DNA of 64,000 nucleotides from Okapia johnstoni (GCA_024291935.2 CM044310.1:83388713-83452712), one strand, 5' to 3'; counted from the first letter of the stretch, positions 23,211 to 34,109 are shown. Numbers and translations: made by a program. Notes: a model not told the origin generated them from the letters alone.

Positions 23211-23666
23211 AGATTAAATATTTACATAAGCTCATTAGTGATACTGTGCGCGTGTGACAAGTATGATTTAGTTTAAACCGCCAAGGTTTAAATACTCTAA
23301 GTGCAACTGTGTCTTTTTGAAATTGATTACATGACATTAATAGGCTCTTTCTCAGCTTCAGTGGTGATCATATTCATGATTTACTCCCATCTTTCATCCC
23401 TGGGGTCAGGAACAGTCCATCCTGACCTCCATCCTTCCTTTTACACCTTCCTTCGGAACTAAACATTAACTGCTAGATACCTCCTGGTTTTTGTCCTCTA
23501 AAAAGGTAAGCAATTTTGCTTCCAGAGTTTTAACAGGCAAATTCCTCTTATTATGAGGAATAGTAAATAAAAGGATTCTGTGTCACAAAGTTATTTTCTT
23601 GATCCTCTGCTTCGTCTATTAAATACAGTTCAACAAGAATTATTTAAGAACTTGTAAGGTGCCCTA
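23211..23666. other. Unique noncoding sequence
   Basis: No repeat recognised. Confidence 0.45.
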
Positions 23667-23851
23667 TGGGCTTCCCAGGTGGCTCAGTGATAAAGAATCA
23701 GCCTGCCAAGCAGGAGACATGAGGTTGATCCCTGGATCAGGAAGATGCCCTGGAGAAGGAAATGGCAACCCACTCCGGTATTCTTTCCTGAGAAATTCCA
23801 TGGACATAGGAGCCTGGTGGGCTACAGTCTATGGGGTTGCAAGCAGTTGTC
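23667..23851 (+). mobile_element. Bov-tA SINE, 3' truncated
   Basis: Clean head GGGCTTCCCAGGTGGCTCAG and body, ending near GGGGTTGCAAGCAG. The last 20-30 bp of the element is missing or diverged. Confidence 0.93.
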
Positions 23852-23874
23852 AGTCTCTCTCCCACACATCTTCA

Positions 23875-24170
23875 TGTTTGACCTTGGACAGGATCACCTG
23901 ACCTGTTTCAGCCAATGAGATCTGATCAGACAGGAGGTAGTAGAAACAGAATGGGTCTGTGTGGTTGAGAATATACATTTGTACATCCACCATCACTCTA
24001 AGTAAGTCATGCCCAGACAAGTGCCTTTGTGCCAGGGGGAGAATGAGATTGGCCAACCCCCAGGCACTTGAGCTGAATAAGTGCTTACTGCTCTATGCCA
24101 CCAAGATTCTGTGGTTTTGGGTTACACAGATCAACAAGTAGGACAGCTGAAGGATGCAGCAGTGTGTGTC
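23875..24170 (+). mobile_element. Possible old LTR-type repeat, family not assigned
   Basis: CAGCCAATGAGATCTGATCAG and CACCAAGATTCTGTGGTTTT followed by GGTTACACAGATCAACA resemble the 3' part of a mammal-wide LTR-like repeat. Family unknown to me. Confidence 0.3.
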
Positions 24171-25079
24171 AAGACTATGTTAAGTGTTGGAGAAGCCCAC
24201 CAGAATCAGGCCAAATTCTCTTTCCTATTTTGTTCCAAGGTAGCCTAGAGATTGGCCATGGGCCATAATGTTCTCTTAAGAATGAAAAAAAGACCAGAAA
24301 AATAAAAACCAAGGGAATGAACCCCTCTCTAAAAGCATATTTTTGTATTTTGACAATTTCTTGAGCACTGTGTCAGGCTCTACGATACGTGCTTTGGATG
24401 GATGATCTGATGGAACCTAAGTTCCTCTCTCAACCAGTCTCATGTCCCTGGGCTCTGTTTGGAATAATTGCGAGGCCCAGAGGGGGACCAGTATGCAGAC
24501 TGTGCATTTTTTGGGTTCCTGTCTAGACCATTCAACCCCAAACTGAAATAGCTGAACTGAACAAGGAGCTGGGCTGTAGGGGGTTGAAGTTGTGGAAAGG
24601 GAAGACTGGGAGGGGGAAGGGGACAGAAGCTTAAAAATAGTGGGAAAACTATTGCATAAGGGCTTGGAGATAAACAATACAGTAGTTTCAGTGTCTCTTC
24701 CCATGACTCACATCACGGGTCTTAGGAGTGTGTGTTGGTTGTTTCTGAGTCAGGAAAAGGTATTCACTTTCCAGCAAAAGCAAGGGTCCCACGCCATGCA
24801 GTCTCTGGCTGGCTTATTCAGAGGCCAAGATGGGGTCAGTGTGGAACTCTATTAGTATCAGGAAAAGAATGTGATGGTGGATGACGTGCTCTGAGCTTTA
24901 ATGCTGGGCAAGTCAGGGGAATAAGTGCTTTGCATAAATTACCACCCTTTACTTCTGAGGCAAGTGTCACAAATATTCCCACTGCACTAGGAACCTGGAG
25001 CTGGAGGAGACTAAATTCAAAGTCAAATGGCTCAAAGGACTAGAGTGAGGGTTCAGGATTAGAATCTATGATTGTCTAA
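24171..25079. other. Mostly unique noncoding, with weak MIR/L2 scraps
   Basis: TTGAGCACTGTGTCAGGCTC near 24360 and TGCTTTGCATAAATTACCACC near 24928 are MIR-like antisense scraps. Nothing else recognised. Confidence 0.4.
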
Positions 25080-25471
25080 ATACTGAAGTAAGTCAGACAC
25101 AGAAGGAAAATATCATATGATTCAATTACATGTGGAATCTAAAAAAAAGGTGGGTACAAATGAACTTATTTATAAGACTAGAGTCACAGATGTGGAAAAC
25201 AAATTTATGGTTAGCAGAGGATGAGGGGGATAAACCGGTAGATTGGAATTGACATGTGCACCCTACTATGTGTGAAATAAATAGCTAATAAGAACCTACT
25301 GTATAGCATAGGGAACTCTACTCAATACTCTGTAATGACCTATATGGGAACACAATTTAAAAAGAGTGGATACATGTATATGTGTAACTGATTCACTTAG
25401 CTGTACATCTGAAACTAATACAACATTGTAAATCAATGATGCTCCCATAAATTTTTTTGAAATAAAAAATA
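25080..25471 (+). mobile_element. L1 LINE 3' UTR, sense
   Basis: CTGAAGTAAGTCAGACACAG, TACATGTGGAATCTAAAAAA, CCTACTGTATAGCATAGGGA and GTACATCTGAAACTAATACA are successive ruminant L1 3' UTR blocks, ending in an A-rich tail near 25471. 5' truncated. Confidence 0.9.
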
Positions 25472-25778
25472 AATTTAAAGCTATCATTAGCAATTACACA
25501 TTGAAAATTGTTTCTTTTAATGACAAAGCAAGCACACCAAACAGAAACCTGTCAGGAGTTACCACTGTACCAATTAACACCCAGAGGCCCTGAGTGAGTG
25601 TCACATGTTCACAGGGAAGTCAGTAGAGGTTAAGGAAACAACCACGCAGCATCTCTGAGGACAGGAGGAGGTGAGAGACAGTGATGACTCAGGACGTGCT
25701 AGTTATCTAGAATGTGGACTCCTCTGTAGGCAGTTCTGTTTTGTTTTTTTCTCCTTCCTCATTGGATGATAGGGGCTG
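25472..25778. other. Unique noncoding sequence
   Basis: No repeat recognised in this 300-bp gap. Confidence 0.4.
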
Positions 25779-25992
25779 GTGAGTGTTAGTTGCTCAGTTG
25801 TGTCCAGCTCTTTGCTACCCAGTGGTAAACTGTAGCCCACCAGACTCCTCTATCCATGGGATTCTCCAGGCAAGAATACCAGAGTGGGTTGCCATTTCCT
25901 TCTCCAGGGCATCTTCCCAACCCAGGGATCAAACCCATGTTTCCCACATTTCAGGAAAATTCTTCACTGTTTGAGCTACCAGGGAAGCCAAC
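25779..25992 (-). mobile_element. Bov-tA SINE, antisense
   Basis: AGTGTTAGTTGCTCAGTTGTG through to CTACCAGGGAAGCC. AGGGGCTG on both sides (25771-25778 and 25993-26000) is a probable 8-bp target-site duplication. Confidence 0.93.
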
Positions 25993-26644
25993 AGGGGCTG
26001 TGGGTTGCGGGGGAAGTTTGCAAAAGACCAAGTGGAAGAGACGCCTCATATATCAGCACCATGGAAGAGCCTATACTATAGCCAGTTGTAGTCAAAGTGC
26101 TCCATGAGTCACACCCATGAAAAGGACCTGACATCAGTTCTCTGAACAATGGCTCAGGGAGCTAGGACAATGTTTGAACAGCAGCAACTTTAGACTCTGG
26201 AGCCTATGCACAAGTTCCCAAAGGCAGGCTATGAAATCATTTTATCAACAAAATTTTCCATCCCAAAGGGTACAAGTCATCCTCTTAGTTTTTACTGCAT
26301 GTTATCTAGGGAATCATGATACTTGAAAATCTTGAAAAATTCCATTGCGATTGTTTGTCTCGCAGGAAGAAGGCAGAGGAAATGGCAGAATCTCAGCAGA
26401 AAGTAAGGCTACCGTTATTCTGTTAGGCTGCACCCAAAAAGATTTTGTTGGATTTTGTCTCATTTCCTCTCCTGTTGCAAATCTCCCAGGTATTGGACCT
26501 GAGAGGCGTCTTCTCTGAGCTTCCTGTTCTGGCAAGAAGTTGGAGGAGATTTTAGAAATCGGGTGAGTCTCCCAGTTCTACACACGCCATTCTTTACATC
26601 TGACCCCAATGATCCCAGGCAGATCCCAGGCTTTGCTGGGGACC
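25993..26644. other. Unique noncoding sequence
   Basis: No repeat recognised. Short overlapping frames only. Confidence 0.45.
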
Positions 26645-26815
26645 TGAGGCACTAGGCACTTGCCAGTCGCTCATTTTAGTGGTGAAGACTCTGAGTCAGA
26701 GAGGAGAAGTGATTGGCTCCATATTTAATGGGGAGATAGTGGAGAATCCTTCCCGGAAGCCAGGTGACTCCACAGCCAGAGCCGTGCTCTTTCCGCTATG
26801 TCATGCTGCCCCCTC
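26645..26815 (-). mobile_element. MIR SINE, antisense
   Basis: GCACTAGGCACTTGCC, TCTGAGTCAGAGAGGAGAAG, TGATTGGCTCC and CCAGAGCCGTGCTCTTTCCG are antisense MIR blocks. Confidence 0.7.
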
Positions 26816-27009
26816 CCTAGACATTTCTGGGGTGTGACTCATGGTGAGAGCAAATCCTTGGACTCTGCCCTCCCAGGGCTTCTTTCCAGCAAATGTCAGT
26901 TTCTGGTTTTGAGGAATGAAGGGAGAATTCCAAGAAATCAAATGTTTGTAAACTAGAGGACTTTATGTTGTTTCTAGCTTAACCCCTCACTCACCGGTTC
27001 CATTTAAAC

Positions 27010-27360
27010 CAATAGCAGAATAAGAGACACAGATGCATAGAACAGTCCTGTGGACTCTGAGGGAGAAGGTGAGGGTGGGACGTTCTGGGACAATAACATT
27101 GAAACATGTATATTGTCATATGTGAAGCGGAACACCATTCCATGTTCTATGCATGGGACGGATGCTAAGGGAAGGAGCGCTGGGATGACCCAGAGGGATG
27201 GGATGGGGAGGGAGGTGGGAGGAGGGTTCGGGAGGGGGAGCACATGTGAACCCATGGCTGATTCATGTCAGTGTATGGCAAAAACTAGTACAATATTGTA
27301 AAGTAATTTGCCCCCAACTAAAATAAATAAATTTATTTAAAAAAAAAATAAATAAATAAA
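27010..27360 (+). mobile_element. Ruminant L1 (L1-BT-like) 3' UTR, sense
   Basis: GGGAGAAGGTGAGGGTGGGA, ATTGAAACATGTATATTGTC, GGGATGACCCAGAGGGATGG, a G-rich GGGAGGGAGGTGGGAGGAGG tract, CCATGGCTGATTCATGTCAG and an (AATAA)n tail. Includes the G-rich polypurine stretch typical of mammalian L1 3' UTRs. Confidence 0.93.
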
Positions 27361-27894
27361 CCAATAGCAGAGCTAGAACTAATGGAACATTTTGAAGTGA
27401 GTCAGCTAGAGTAAGCAAGAAAAAAAAATCCTTATAGTCATAATATTGGGGGTGGAGAAAGTTCTCAATAGGTCTGGCACATGTGAGTTTTGCCTTATTC
27501 TACCTGTATGGCTGCTGTAACACCTTAGAGGGATTTAACAGATGATATTCTGTCTTACCCAGTACATTCATGTTGAAAACTGCTATTAGTACATCAAGAC
27601 TCTTTGCTTACAAGGAATAGCAATCAGCTGAGACCAGCTCAAGCAAAATGGAGACAGTATTGAACGGATACGAGGGTCTCCTCCAGAACAAGAAATACAA
27701 AAGAATCAGGACGTAGCAAATCAGAGACAGAAGTGCTTCCATCTTTTCTTCCAGGGTGCCATGATGTCTTACTTTTGTTTTTCTTTGTGACATTTCTTTA
27801 TTCTTTCCTCTTTCTATCAGGCGGTACTCTCAGTCACAAAGAAGAGAAATTTTAGCTGTATTAGGAGGGCAATATGACCTTACCACTTTTTCTT
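27361..27894. other. Unique noncoding sequence
   Basis: No repeat recognised. CCAATAGCAGA at 27360-27370 repeats CCAATAGCAGA at 27009-27019, so it is probably the target-site duplication of the L1 3' UTR copy. Confidence 0.5.
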
Positions 27895-27974
27895 TCCTTT
27901 TTTCTTTTATCAAAATATAGTTGATTTACAATGGTGTGCTAGTTTCAGGTGTATGGCACTGTGATTCAGTTTTA

Positions 27975-27978
<4 letters not shown>

Positions 27979-28027
<49 letters not shown>
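27979..28027 (+). repeat. (GT)n microsatellite
   Basis: About 24 GT units, nearly pure, at the L1 / SINE junction. Confidence 0.95.
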
Positions 28028-28030
<3 letters not shown>

Positions 28031-28236
28031 CTCAGTCATGTTTGATACTTTGCAGCTCTTTGAACTATAGCCTGCCAGGCTCCTCTGTCCATAGGATTTC
28101 CCAGGTGAGAATACTGGAATGTATTGCCATTTTCTTCTCCAATGTGTCTTCCTGACCCAGGAATAAACCCACATCTCCTGCATCTCTCTCACTGCAGGCA
28201 GATTCTTTACCCCCTGAGCCATCAGGGAAGCCTACA
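28028..28236 (-). mobile_element. Bov-tA SINE, antisense, inside L1
   Basis: ACTCAGTCATGTTTGATACT to GAGCCATCAGGGAAGCC (28234). It interrupts an antisense L1 3' UTR directly after the (GT)n tract. No clean duplication could be read because of the repeat. Confidence 0.93.
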
Positions 28237-28430
28237 CATATATATGAATCCCTTTTCAGATTCTTTTCCCTTATAAGTTATTACAAAATATTGAGTATAG
28301 TTCTTGGTGCTATACAAGTAAGTCCTTATTGTTCACCTACTTTATATATTGGAGTGTGTATATGTTAACCCCAAACTCCTAATTTATCTCTCTCCCAACC
28401 CCAAATAAGATCAATTTTAGCTGTACCAGG

Positions 28431-28737
28431 AGGGCACTCTGGTCTTGCCATTTTCATCCAGTCCAGGCTGTGATAACACTTTGGTCACTCTGGCTTTAAA
28501 GCAGTGTGGGGGTGGAAATCTAGCTGCTTCCCTGACATTCCCCAGGGTTTCATACTGCACCTCCTTCTTGCATTCTTTCTGGATGCCCAGGTGAACTGCC
28601 CTTGTAGAAGGGGGGAAAACTGGGGTGATTGTAACAATTTGTGTTTCATTTCAAAAGAAAAGTTAATTTTATTACGAGCAGATTATTTTGAAAGTGACAA
28701 CTTTGCAGCTGGGAATTTCTTTTTTACTCCTTTAATC
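28431..28737. other. Unique noncoding sequence
   Basis: Nothing recognised in this 300-bp stretch. Part of a 155-codon frame that continues into the adjacent antisense MIR. Confidence 0.4.
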
Positions 28738-28966
28738 TTAATAGCTAACACTTTTTGGATTGCTTATTACGTGGCAGGCATGGCTCTAAGCATTTCCCAT
28801 ATGTTGGCTCATTTAATCCTCATGAAAATCCAATATGGAAAGGCATCTATGGGTCTCCCTTTGCAGTTCGGGAAACTGAGGCACAGGGAACTTTTGTCCA
28901 AGATGGAGCTGGGATTTGAACCCTGGCAGCCTAGCTCCAGAGCCTGTGCATTCAACTACTACGCTA
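28738..28966 (-). mobile_element. MIR SINE, nearly full length, antisense
   Basis: TTGCTTATTACGTGGCAGGC, GGCTCATTTAATCCTCATGA, GGGAAACTGAGGCACAGGGA, GCTGGGATTTGAACCCTGGC and ACTACTACGCT cover almost the whole MIR consensus in reverse. One of the best-preserved old repeats here. Confidence 0.92.
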
Positions 28967-28974
28967 AGTAAGCA

Positions 28975-29165
28975 TGCACTTTGCACATGTCATCTATTAA
29001 ATCACACAAAAGCCATGAGTGGTCTTCAGAACCATCCTGCAGATGAGGAGACTGAGGATCGGCAAGGTTAAATGGTTGGTCTCAAGTCACAGAGCTAGCA
29101 GTACAAGAGCTAGTGTTTGCTCTCAAGTCCAGCTGAACACAGAGTCTGGGTTCTTAGACCTTGGA
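28975..29165 (-). mobile_element. Second MIR-like SINE, antisense
   Basis: TTTGCACATGTCATCTATTAA, GCAGATGAGGAGACTGAGGA and GTCACAGAGCTAGCAGTACA repeat the antisense MIR order immediately beside the preceding copy. Confidence 0.7.
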
Positions 29166-29998
29166 CTTCAGCTTCTCACTTAGCACTGACACATAGAAGC
29201 TGCAGTCTTAGCAGAAGATGTGTGAGAGAATGAAACAGAAAAGACAAAAAACTGTTTTGAGGGCTTAAAAAAAAATCAGAGCAAAAATAACCTGAAGCAA
29301 TACTCTGAAAAGAGAAGAAGGATTAAAAAAAAAAAAAAACCCTGAAAACCTCAAACTCCATTTCGACGTATCTGAAACGGATGCATCAGAGAGAGAAAAT
29401 CTGGTAGATATTGAGCCTGTTACAAGTTCCCAACAGCTGAAAAGAGTTCAGCTTCAAACTGATCATTGTCAGAAAAGCAAATACAAATTTGTCCTGGAGC
29501 AAAATAACTTTCAGAAAATCAGGAAGAGGCGAGATGGACAGTCAGTTATGAGCATAAAACTCTTTGTACCGGACCCAATTAACCCTCACCCAAGGCAACC
29601 CTGTGCTTCTAAGCTATTCATTTAAGGGGTTTACGATTTATAGGCAGTCTTTCTCAGGGGAGGTCCTGCCTGGCTCTGATTTCACGTTTCACAGCAGCAC
29701 ATGTGTAATTCTGCTGCATCCAACTATGCTATTAAGCCAAGAACAGAAAAGGCATGTTTCGTAGGATGGAAAGAGACTGGGGAGTCCGAAGTCAACTCTG
29801 CTTCCCTGCAAGTGGCTGGGGAGAGCGCTGTTAGACCTGCCTGTTTCCAATCCCGGGAGGGGGTCCGGGTGCTGGGGCTGCTCCACCCTCTGCTCTCAAC
29901 TTTCAGCCTTCATATTCAGCAGGTGATATCTTGTGACCTCCAGGTGCAGAAATGAACTCAGGAATGCTACCTTCGAGGAGTCGAGAAAACAAGAGCAT
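29166..29998. other. Unique noncoding sequence
   Basis: An A-run lies near 29325-29339. No transposon recognised and no credible ORF. Confidence 0.5.
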
Positions 29999-30009
29999 CC
30001 AAGACTGTT

Positions 30010-30221
30010 GGTGTTGTTTAGTTGCTCAGTCGTGTCCGGCTGTTTTTGACTCCATGGACTGTAGCCTGCCAGGCTCCTCTGTCCATGGAATTCTCCAGGC
30101 AAGAATACTGGAGTGGGTTGCCATTTCCTCCTCCAGGGGATCTTCCTGACTCAGGGATCAAACTCGAGTCTCCCACATTGCTGGCAGATTCTTTACCACT
30201 GAGCCACCAGAGAAGCCCCAC
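30010..30221 (-). mobile_element. Bov-tA SINE, antisense
   Basis: GTTTAGTTGCTCAGTCGTGTCC to GAGCCACCAGAGAAGCCCC. The exact 11-bp duplication CCAAGACTGTT lies at 29999-30009 and 30222-30232. Confidence 0.97.
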
Positions 30222-30399
30222 CCAAGACTGTTAGGTAGAAACAAATAGAGGCCAGAAGACAGAGGCATTAGCATCTCCTGTTAGTTCCTCAGTCAAAGTG
30301 TAATTGTGGGTGAAGAGGATTGAGCTAAGTGAAGGAGCAGAGGGAAGTCATTCCTAAAGGGTTGGTGAGTGAAGGCCTGGAAGCGAAGCAGCCCAAGGA

Positions 30400-31306
30400 G
30401 CTCAGTCTACAGTAGACATACCTTCACCGTGTCTGTAAGAATTAAATCTGTGAGGGGCACCCCAGCACCTTGAAGAGCTCTGTGGTCAGCCTTCTCTGTA
30501 AGCCAGTCCTTAACAGTAGAGACTGTGGTCATTGAATTGAGAAGCCTAAGTGTACTGGGAATAACTCGATTGTCCAGTGAAATGGCCATGTGGTGACACT
30601 CAGTGGCCAAAGGCAAGATGGGGATTGTTTCCATGATGCACAGTGGAGTCAAAGCCGCAAGCAGAGTAGTCAGACTGCCACAGAACAATAGTGTTGGTTA
30701 GTGGATCACGGCATTTCTAGAAGTGAAATAGGAGGCCTGCTAAATTCTTACTTGATCAGAAGGTCAGCAGAAAAGTTCTAGGTCAAGTGAACAAATCTAA
30801 TCTGAACCATCGAAACAGGGAGTCATGGTCCTTCCTTGAGACTTGAGCCAATTTATAGACCCAGAACCCCTTAAATTAAGGAGAGGCTGAGGTCCTGGAG
30901 GGAGGACCCCAGTACACTGCACAAAATTATTCTGTTAATCTTTCTCCCACTTCTCCAAGGGGAGCTATGGCGTCTTACCAGGCTGAGTGTGTATTGGGGA
31001 AAAGAAAATAATCAGACCTTTTAGAGATTACTGGATACTGGCTCTGAACTAACGCTAATTCCAAGACCCAAAACTTCACTGTGGTCCATCACTAGAGTAG
31101 AGGCTAATGGAAGTCAGGTGATTGATAAAGTTTCCACTCAGGTCCTCTCAAAGTGGGCCCACTGGGTTCCTGAATGTATCCTGTGGTCATTTCCCGTTCC
31201 AGAACCCATAATTGGAAAAGATACACTCAGCAGGAGGCAAAATCCCCATACTGGTGCTGTGACCTGTGGAGTGAGGTCTATTCTGATGAAAAAGGCCAAG
31301 TGGAAG
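30400..31306 (+). pseudogene. Endogenous retrovirus remnant: upstream region and protease
   Basis: An aspartic protease start is visible: Asp-Thr-Gly-Ser is encoded at 31034-31045, in a frame that stays open to about 31300 but has a stop at 31022-31024. The sequence from about 30400 to 31020 resembles a gag-pol boundary region but is full of stops, and that part is tentative. It belongs to an old plus-strand provirus, probably of the gamma/ERV1 type. The remnant is cut at about 31307 by an L1 3' end. No LTR was found on the 5' side. Confidence 0.65.
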
Positions 31307-31411
31307 GCACATACGTATACCTATGGCTGATTCATGTTGATGTTCGACAGAAAACAACAAAATTCTGTAAAGCGATTATCCTTCAATTAAAACATAAATT
31401 AAAAAAAAGAA
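31307..31411 (+). mobile_element. L1 3' tail inserted in the ERV
   Basis: CACATACGTATACCTATGGC, GATTCATGTTGATGTTCGAC, TCTGTAAAGCGATTATCCTT and an A-tail at 31401-31411. About 100 bp only; retroviral sequence continues on both sides. Confidence 0.85.
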
Positions 31412-31911
31412 CTACTTCCACCTAGGAAAATAGTAAAGCAAAAGCCATAGCACCTTCCTGGAGGGACTGCAGATATTAGTGACACCATCAGTCTTGCAAG
31501 ATGGCAGTGTTTTGTGGTGATTCCCACCACATCCCCATTCAACCTGTCTGTTTGGCCTGTGCAGAAGATGAATGGATCTTGGAGAATGATGGGGGATTAA
31601 GTTTAATCAGGGGGTGACTCCAATTGCCAGGGCTGTACCAGATGTAGTTTAATTGCTTGAGCAAGTTAACACATAACTGGGTACCTGATATGTAGCTATT
31701 AATCTGGCAAATGCCTTTTTCTCTATCCCTGGCTTGAAGACCCACTCGAAGCACTTTGCTTTCAGCTGGCAAAACCAGAAATACACTTTCACTGTCTTAT
31801 CTTGGGGGTGTATCAGCTCTTCAGCCATGTGTCATAATTCAGTTTGCAGAGATCTTGATGGCCCCTTCCATCACTCTTATCCATCATATGGATGACATTA
31901 TTCTGAATGGA
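31412..31911 (+). pseudogene. Endogenous retrovirus remnant: reverse transcriptase N-terminal part
   Basis: Retroviral reverse transcriptase blocks follow in the plus direction, ending with a catalytic x-Met-Asp-Asp box at 31885-31896 whose first residue is His (normally Tyr). Stops and frameshifts break the frame several times before 31756. The reading then runs straight into the Bov-tA inserted at 31912. Confidence 0.75.
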
Positions 31912-32131
31912 GGGAATGCTTCCCTCATAGCTCAGTTGGTAAAGAATCTGCCTGCAATGCAGGAGACTCGAGTTCGATCCCTGGGTCGGAAAGATCCCCT
32001 GAAGAAGGAAATGGCAACCCACTCCAGTATTCTTGCCTGGAGAATCCCATGGACAGAGGAGCCTGGCAGGCTATAAGTCCATGGGGTCACAAGAGTCAGA
32101 CACACTTAGGGACTAAACCACCACCACCATG
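31912..32131 (+). mobile_element. Bov-tA SINE inserted in the ERV reverse transcriptase
   Basis: TGCTTCCCTCATAGCTCAGTTGG head, B-box-like GTTCGATCCC and full body. CTGAATGGA at 31903-31911 is repeated at 32132-32140, a 9-bp target-site duplication in the retroviral sequence. Confidence 0.96.
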
Positions 32132-32198
32132 CTGAATGGATATACGGAGCAAGAGGTAGCAACTACTACTCAAGACTTAGTGATAAGACATTTACATG
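32132..32198 (+). pseudogene. ERV reverse transcriptase remnant between two SINEs
   Basis: A 67-bp island that continues the pol reading after the catalytic box. The same frame resumes after the next SINE at about 32469. Confidence 0.65.
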
Positions 32199-32468
32199 CT
32201 GCTGCTGCTGCTGCTGCTAAGTCGCTTCAGTCGTGTCCGACTCTGTGCGACCCCATAGACGACAGCCCACCAGGCTCCCCCATCCCTGGGATTCTCCAGG
32301 CAAGAACACTGGAGTAGGTTGCCATTTCCTTCTCCAATGCATGAAAGTGAAATGTGAAAGGGAAGTCGCTCAGTCGGGTCCGACTCCTAGCAACCCCATG
32401 GACTGCAGCCTACCAGGCTCCTCCATCCATGGGATTTCCCAGGCAAGAGTACTGGAGTGGGTTGCCAT
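32199..32468 (-). mobile_element. Bov-A2 dimeric SINE, antisense, in the ERV
   Basis: It begins with the reversed (AGC)n tail, read as (GCT)n at 32199-32219, followed by two antisense Bov-A units joined by GCATGAAAGTGAAATGTGAAAG. Ends at GGAGTGGGTTGCCAT. The duplication is unclear; at best TACAT. Confidence 0.95.
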
Positions 32469-32536
32469 ACATACTAGTGGGTGGAAAATATATCTGACTA
32501 AAATTCAGAGGCCTTCTACCTCAGTGCGATGACATG
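32469..32536 (+). pseudogene. ERV reverse transcriptase remnant
   Basis: A short retroviral island between the Bov-A2 and an L1 3' end. It continues the pol order and has a stop near 32530. Confidence 0.55.
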
Positions 32537-32690
32537 TACACATGTACACATATGAATATATATGTATATACATTCTTTTCTTTTTCATATTCTTTTTCAT
32601 TATGATTTATCACAGGATATTGAATACATTTCCTTGTGCTGTGCAGTAGGACCTTGTTGTTTATCCATCCAATATGTAACAGTTTGCACA
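32537..32690 (-). mobile_element. L1 3' UTR piece, antisense, in the ERV
   Basis: CACATATGAATATATATGTA, ATGATTTATCACAGGATATTG and AGTAGGACCTTGTTGTTTATCC follow the antisense L1 3' UTR order. Retroviral sequence resumes afterwards. Confidence 0.85.
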
Positions 32691-33590
32691 GAATGATGCT
32701 AGCTTTCACTGGGGCCCAGAGCAAGACAAGGCTCTGCAAAGGTCCAGGCTGATGTGCAGGCTGCTTCTTGGCATATGATCCAGTAGATCCAGTGGTACCT
32801 GGAGTGGTAGTGGTAGGTAAGGATGCCGTCTGGAGTGTCAAGATTTCTGGAGCAAAGCGCAGCCATCCTTTGTGGATAACTGCTCCCTTTTTGAGAAAAA
32901 GCTCTAGGCCTATCACTGGGCCTTAGTAGAGAGTAAACCCATAACTCTGAGTTGCTAGATTGCCACATGACCTGAGCAGCTACCATGAACTGACCATCTG
33001 ACCCACCAAGCCATAAAGTTGGGTGTGCACAGCAGGCCTCCACTGTCAAATGGAAATGGCATATAGAGATTGGACCTGAGCAGGTCCTGAATGGGTGGCC
33101 CAAATACCATGGGCTCTGCTCCTGCTAGGCTGCCTTCTCTCTCCCAGGCTCCACTGATGTCCTCATGGGGAGTCCCCACAATCAGTGATCAGTTGACAGA
33201 GGAAGAGAAACTCAGGTTTGGTTGATAGATGGTTCTGTGAATGGAAACAGCTAAAGCACCACAGCCTGTTTCTCATACATGCCTGAAGGAAAATCCTCCC
33301 AGTGACCAGAACTTTGGGCAGTGTACCTGACTGTTCACTTTGCTTGGAAGAAGAACAGCCAAAGGTACAGTTATATACTGAGGCATGGCCATCGTGTGGC
33401 CAATGGTTTGGCTGGATGGTCAGGGACTTAGAAGGAGGGTGATTGGAAAATTGATGACAAGGAAATTTGGGGGAGAGGTATGTGAATAAATCTCTCTGAA
33501 TGGGCAAAACCATGAAGACGTGTGTCATATGTGAATATTCACCAAAGTGTGACTTCGGCAGAGGAGGATTTTAATAATTGAGTGTATAGG
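32691..33590 (+). pseudogene. ERV remnant: connection and RNase H region
   Basis: GGGGCCCAGAGCAAGACAAGG at the start fits the pol connection region. Near 33374-33388 the RNase H box reads Tyr-Thr-Glu-Ala-Trp, with Glu where the family has its catalytic Asp. Many stops and frame changes. Minus-strand frames of 121-134 codons over this stretch are mirror shadows. Confidence 0.6.
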
Positions 33591-33880
33591 AGGGTGGCCT
33601 ATCCTGAAGATACCAGTTTTCATTTCCCCCAGCCACCCCAGTCATCACCCAATGGGCTCACAAACAAAGTGGACGTGGTGGTGGGGATGGAGGTTACCCA
33701 TGGGCTCAGCAACATGGGCTTCAGCTTACCAGGGCTGACCTGGCTACAGCCACTGCTGGGTGCAGTGGAGACCAACACTGAGCCCTGATATGAACCCATT
33801 CTCCAAGTTGACCAGCAGCTACCTTGTGGCAAGACAGAAATGCAGAAACCCAGCCCAAGTGTCCAGCCTGCTGCCTCGTG
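33591..33880 (+). pseudogene. ERV remnant: integrase N-terminal region
   Basis: CCAATGGGCTCACAAACAAAGTG at about 33648 encodes the beginning of the zinc-binding part of a retroviral integrase, followed by a Gly-rich stretch (GGACGTGGTGGTGGGGATGG). The catalytic core and all of env are missing; the remnant stops near 33880 next to LTR-like sequence. Confidence 0.6.
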
Positions 33881-34000
33881 GCATCCAGCCTCGTGACTCC
33901 AATGTCAACTCTTAACCTGAGTTTCCAGCCTGCCAGCTTTCCCTACACATTTCAGACTTGCCAGCCCCACAACTGCAGGAGTCAATCCCTGAAAATCATT

Positions 34001-34030
34001 CTCTCTCTCTCTCTCTATATATATATAAGT
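34001..34030 (+). repeat. (CT)n(AT)n compound microsatellite
   Basis: Eight CT units followed by TATATA. Confidence 0.9.
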
Positions 34031-34109
34031 ATATATATAAAGACTTAGCATGCACACATATGTATGTATATACATATATCTGTATATGTATATCTGTATT
34101 TATATACTG

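Larger units (their letters stand above)
27895..28430 (-). mobile_element. L1 3' end, antisense, split by microsatellite and SINE
   Basis: ATATAGTTGATTTACAATGG through GTGATTCAGTTTTATG on the left, and CAGATTCTTTTCCCTTATAA with GTATATGTTAACCCCAAACT on the right. Between them lie a (GT)n tract and an antisense Bov-tA. Confidence 0.9.

Noticed and set aside
22849..23337. 162-codon minus-strand frame rich in Pro, Ser and His
   Set aside because: It is the low-complexity complement of an antisense L2 fragment; no domain, no initiation context.
25436..25471. AATAAA signals near A-rich tails considered as gene polyadenylation sites
   Set aside because: They belong to L1 3' ends here and at similar sites; no upstream coding sequence.
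28504..28971. 155-codon plus-strand open frame
   Set aside because: More than half of it is the antisense MIR at 28738-28966.
31970..31985. tRNA-like B box (GTTCGATCCC) in many SINEs, taken at first for tRNA genes
   Set aside because: They are tRNA-derived SINE heads: no cloverleaf or anticodon arm can be drawn, and the Bov-A body follows directly.
32521..33528. Minus-strand frames of 121-134 codons over the ERV
   Set aside because: They are mirror frames of the plus-strand pol remnant and match nothing.
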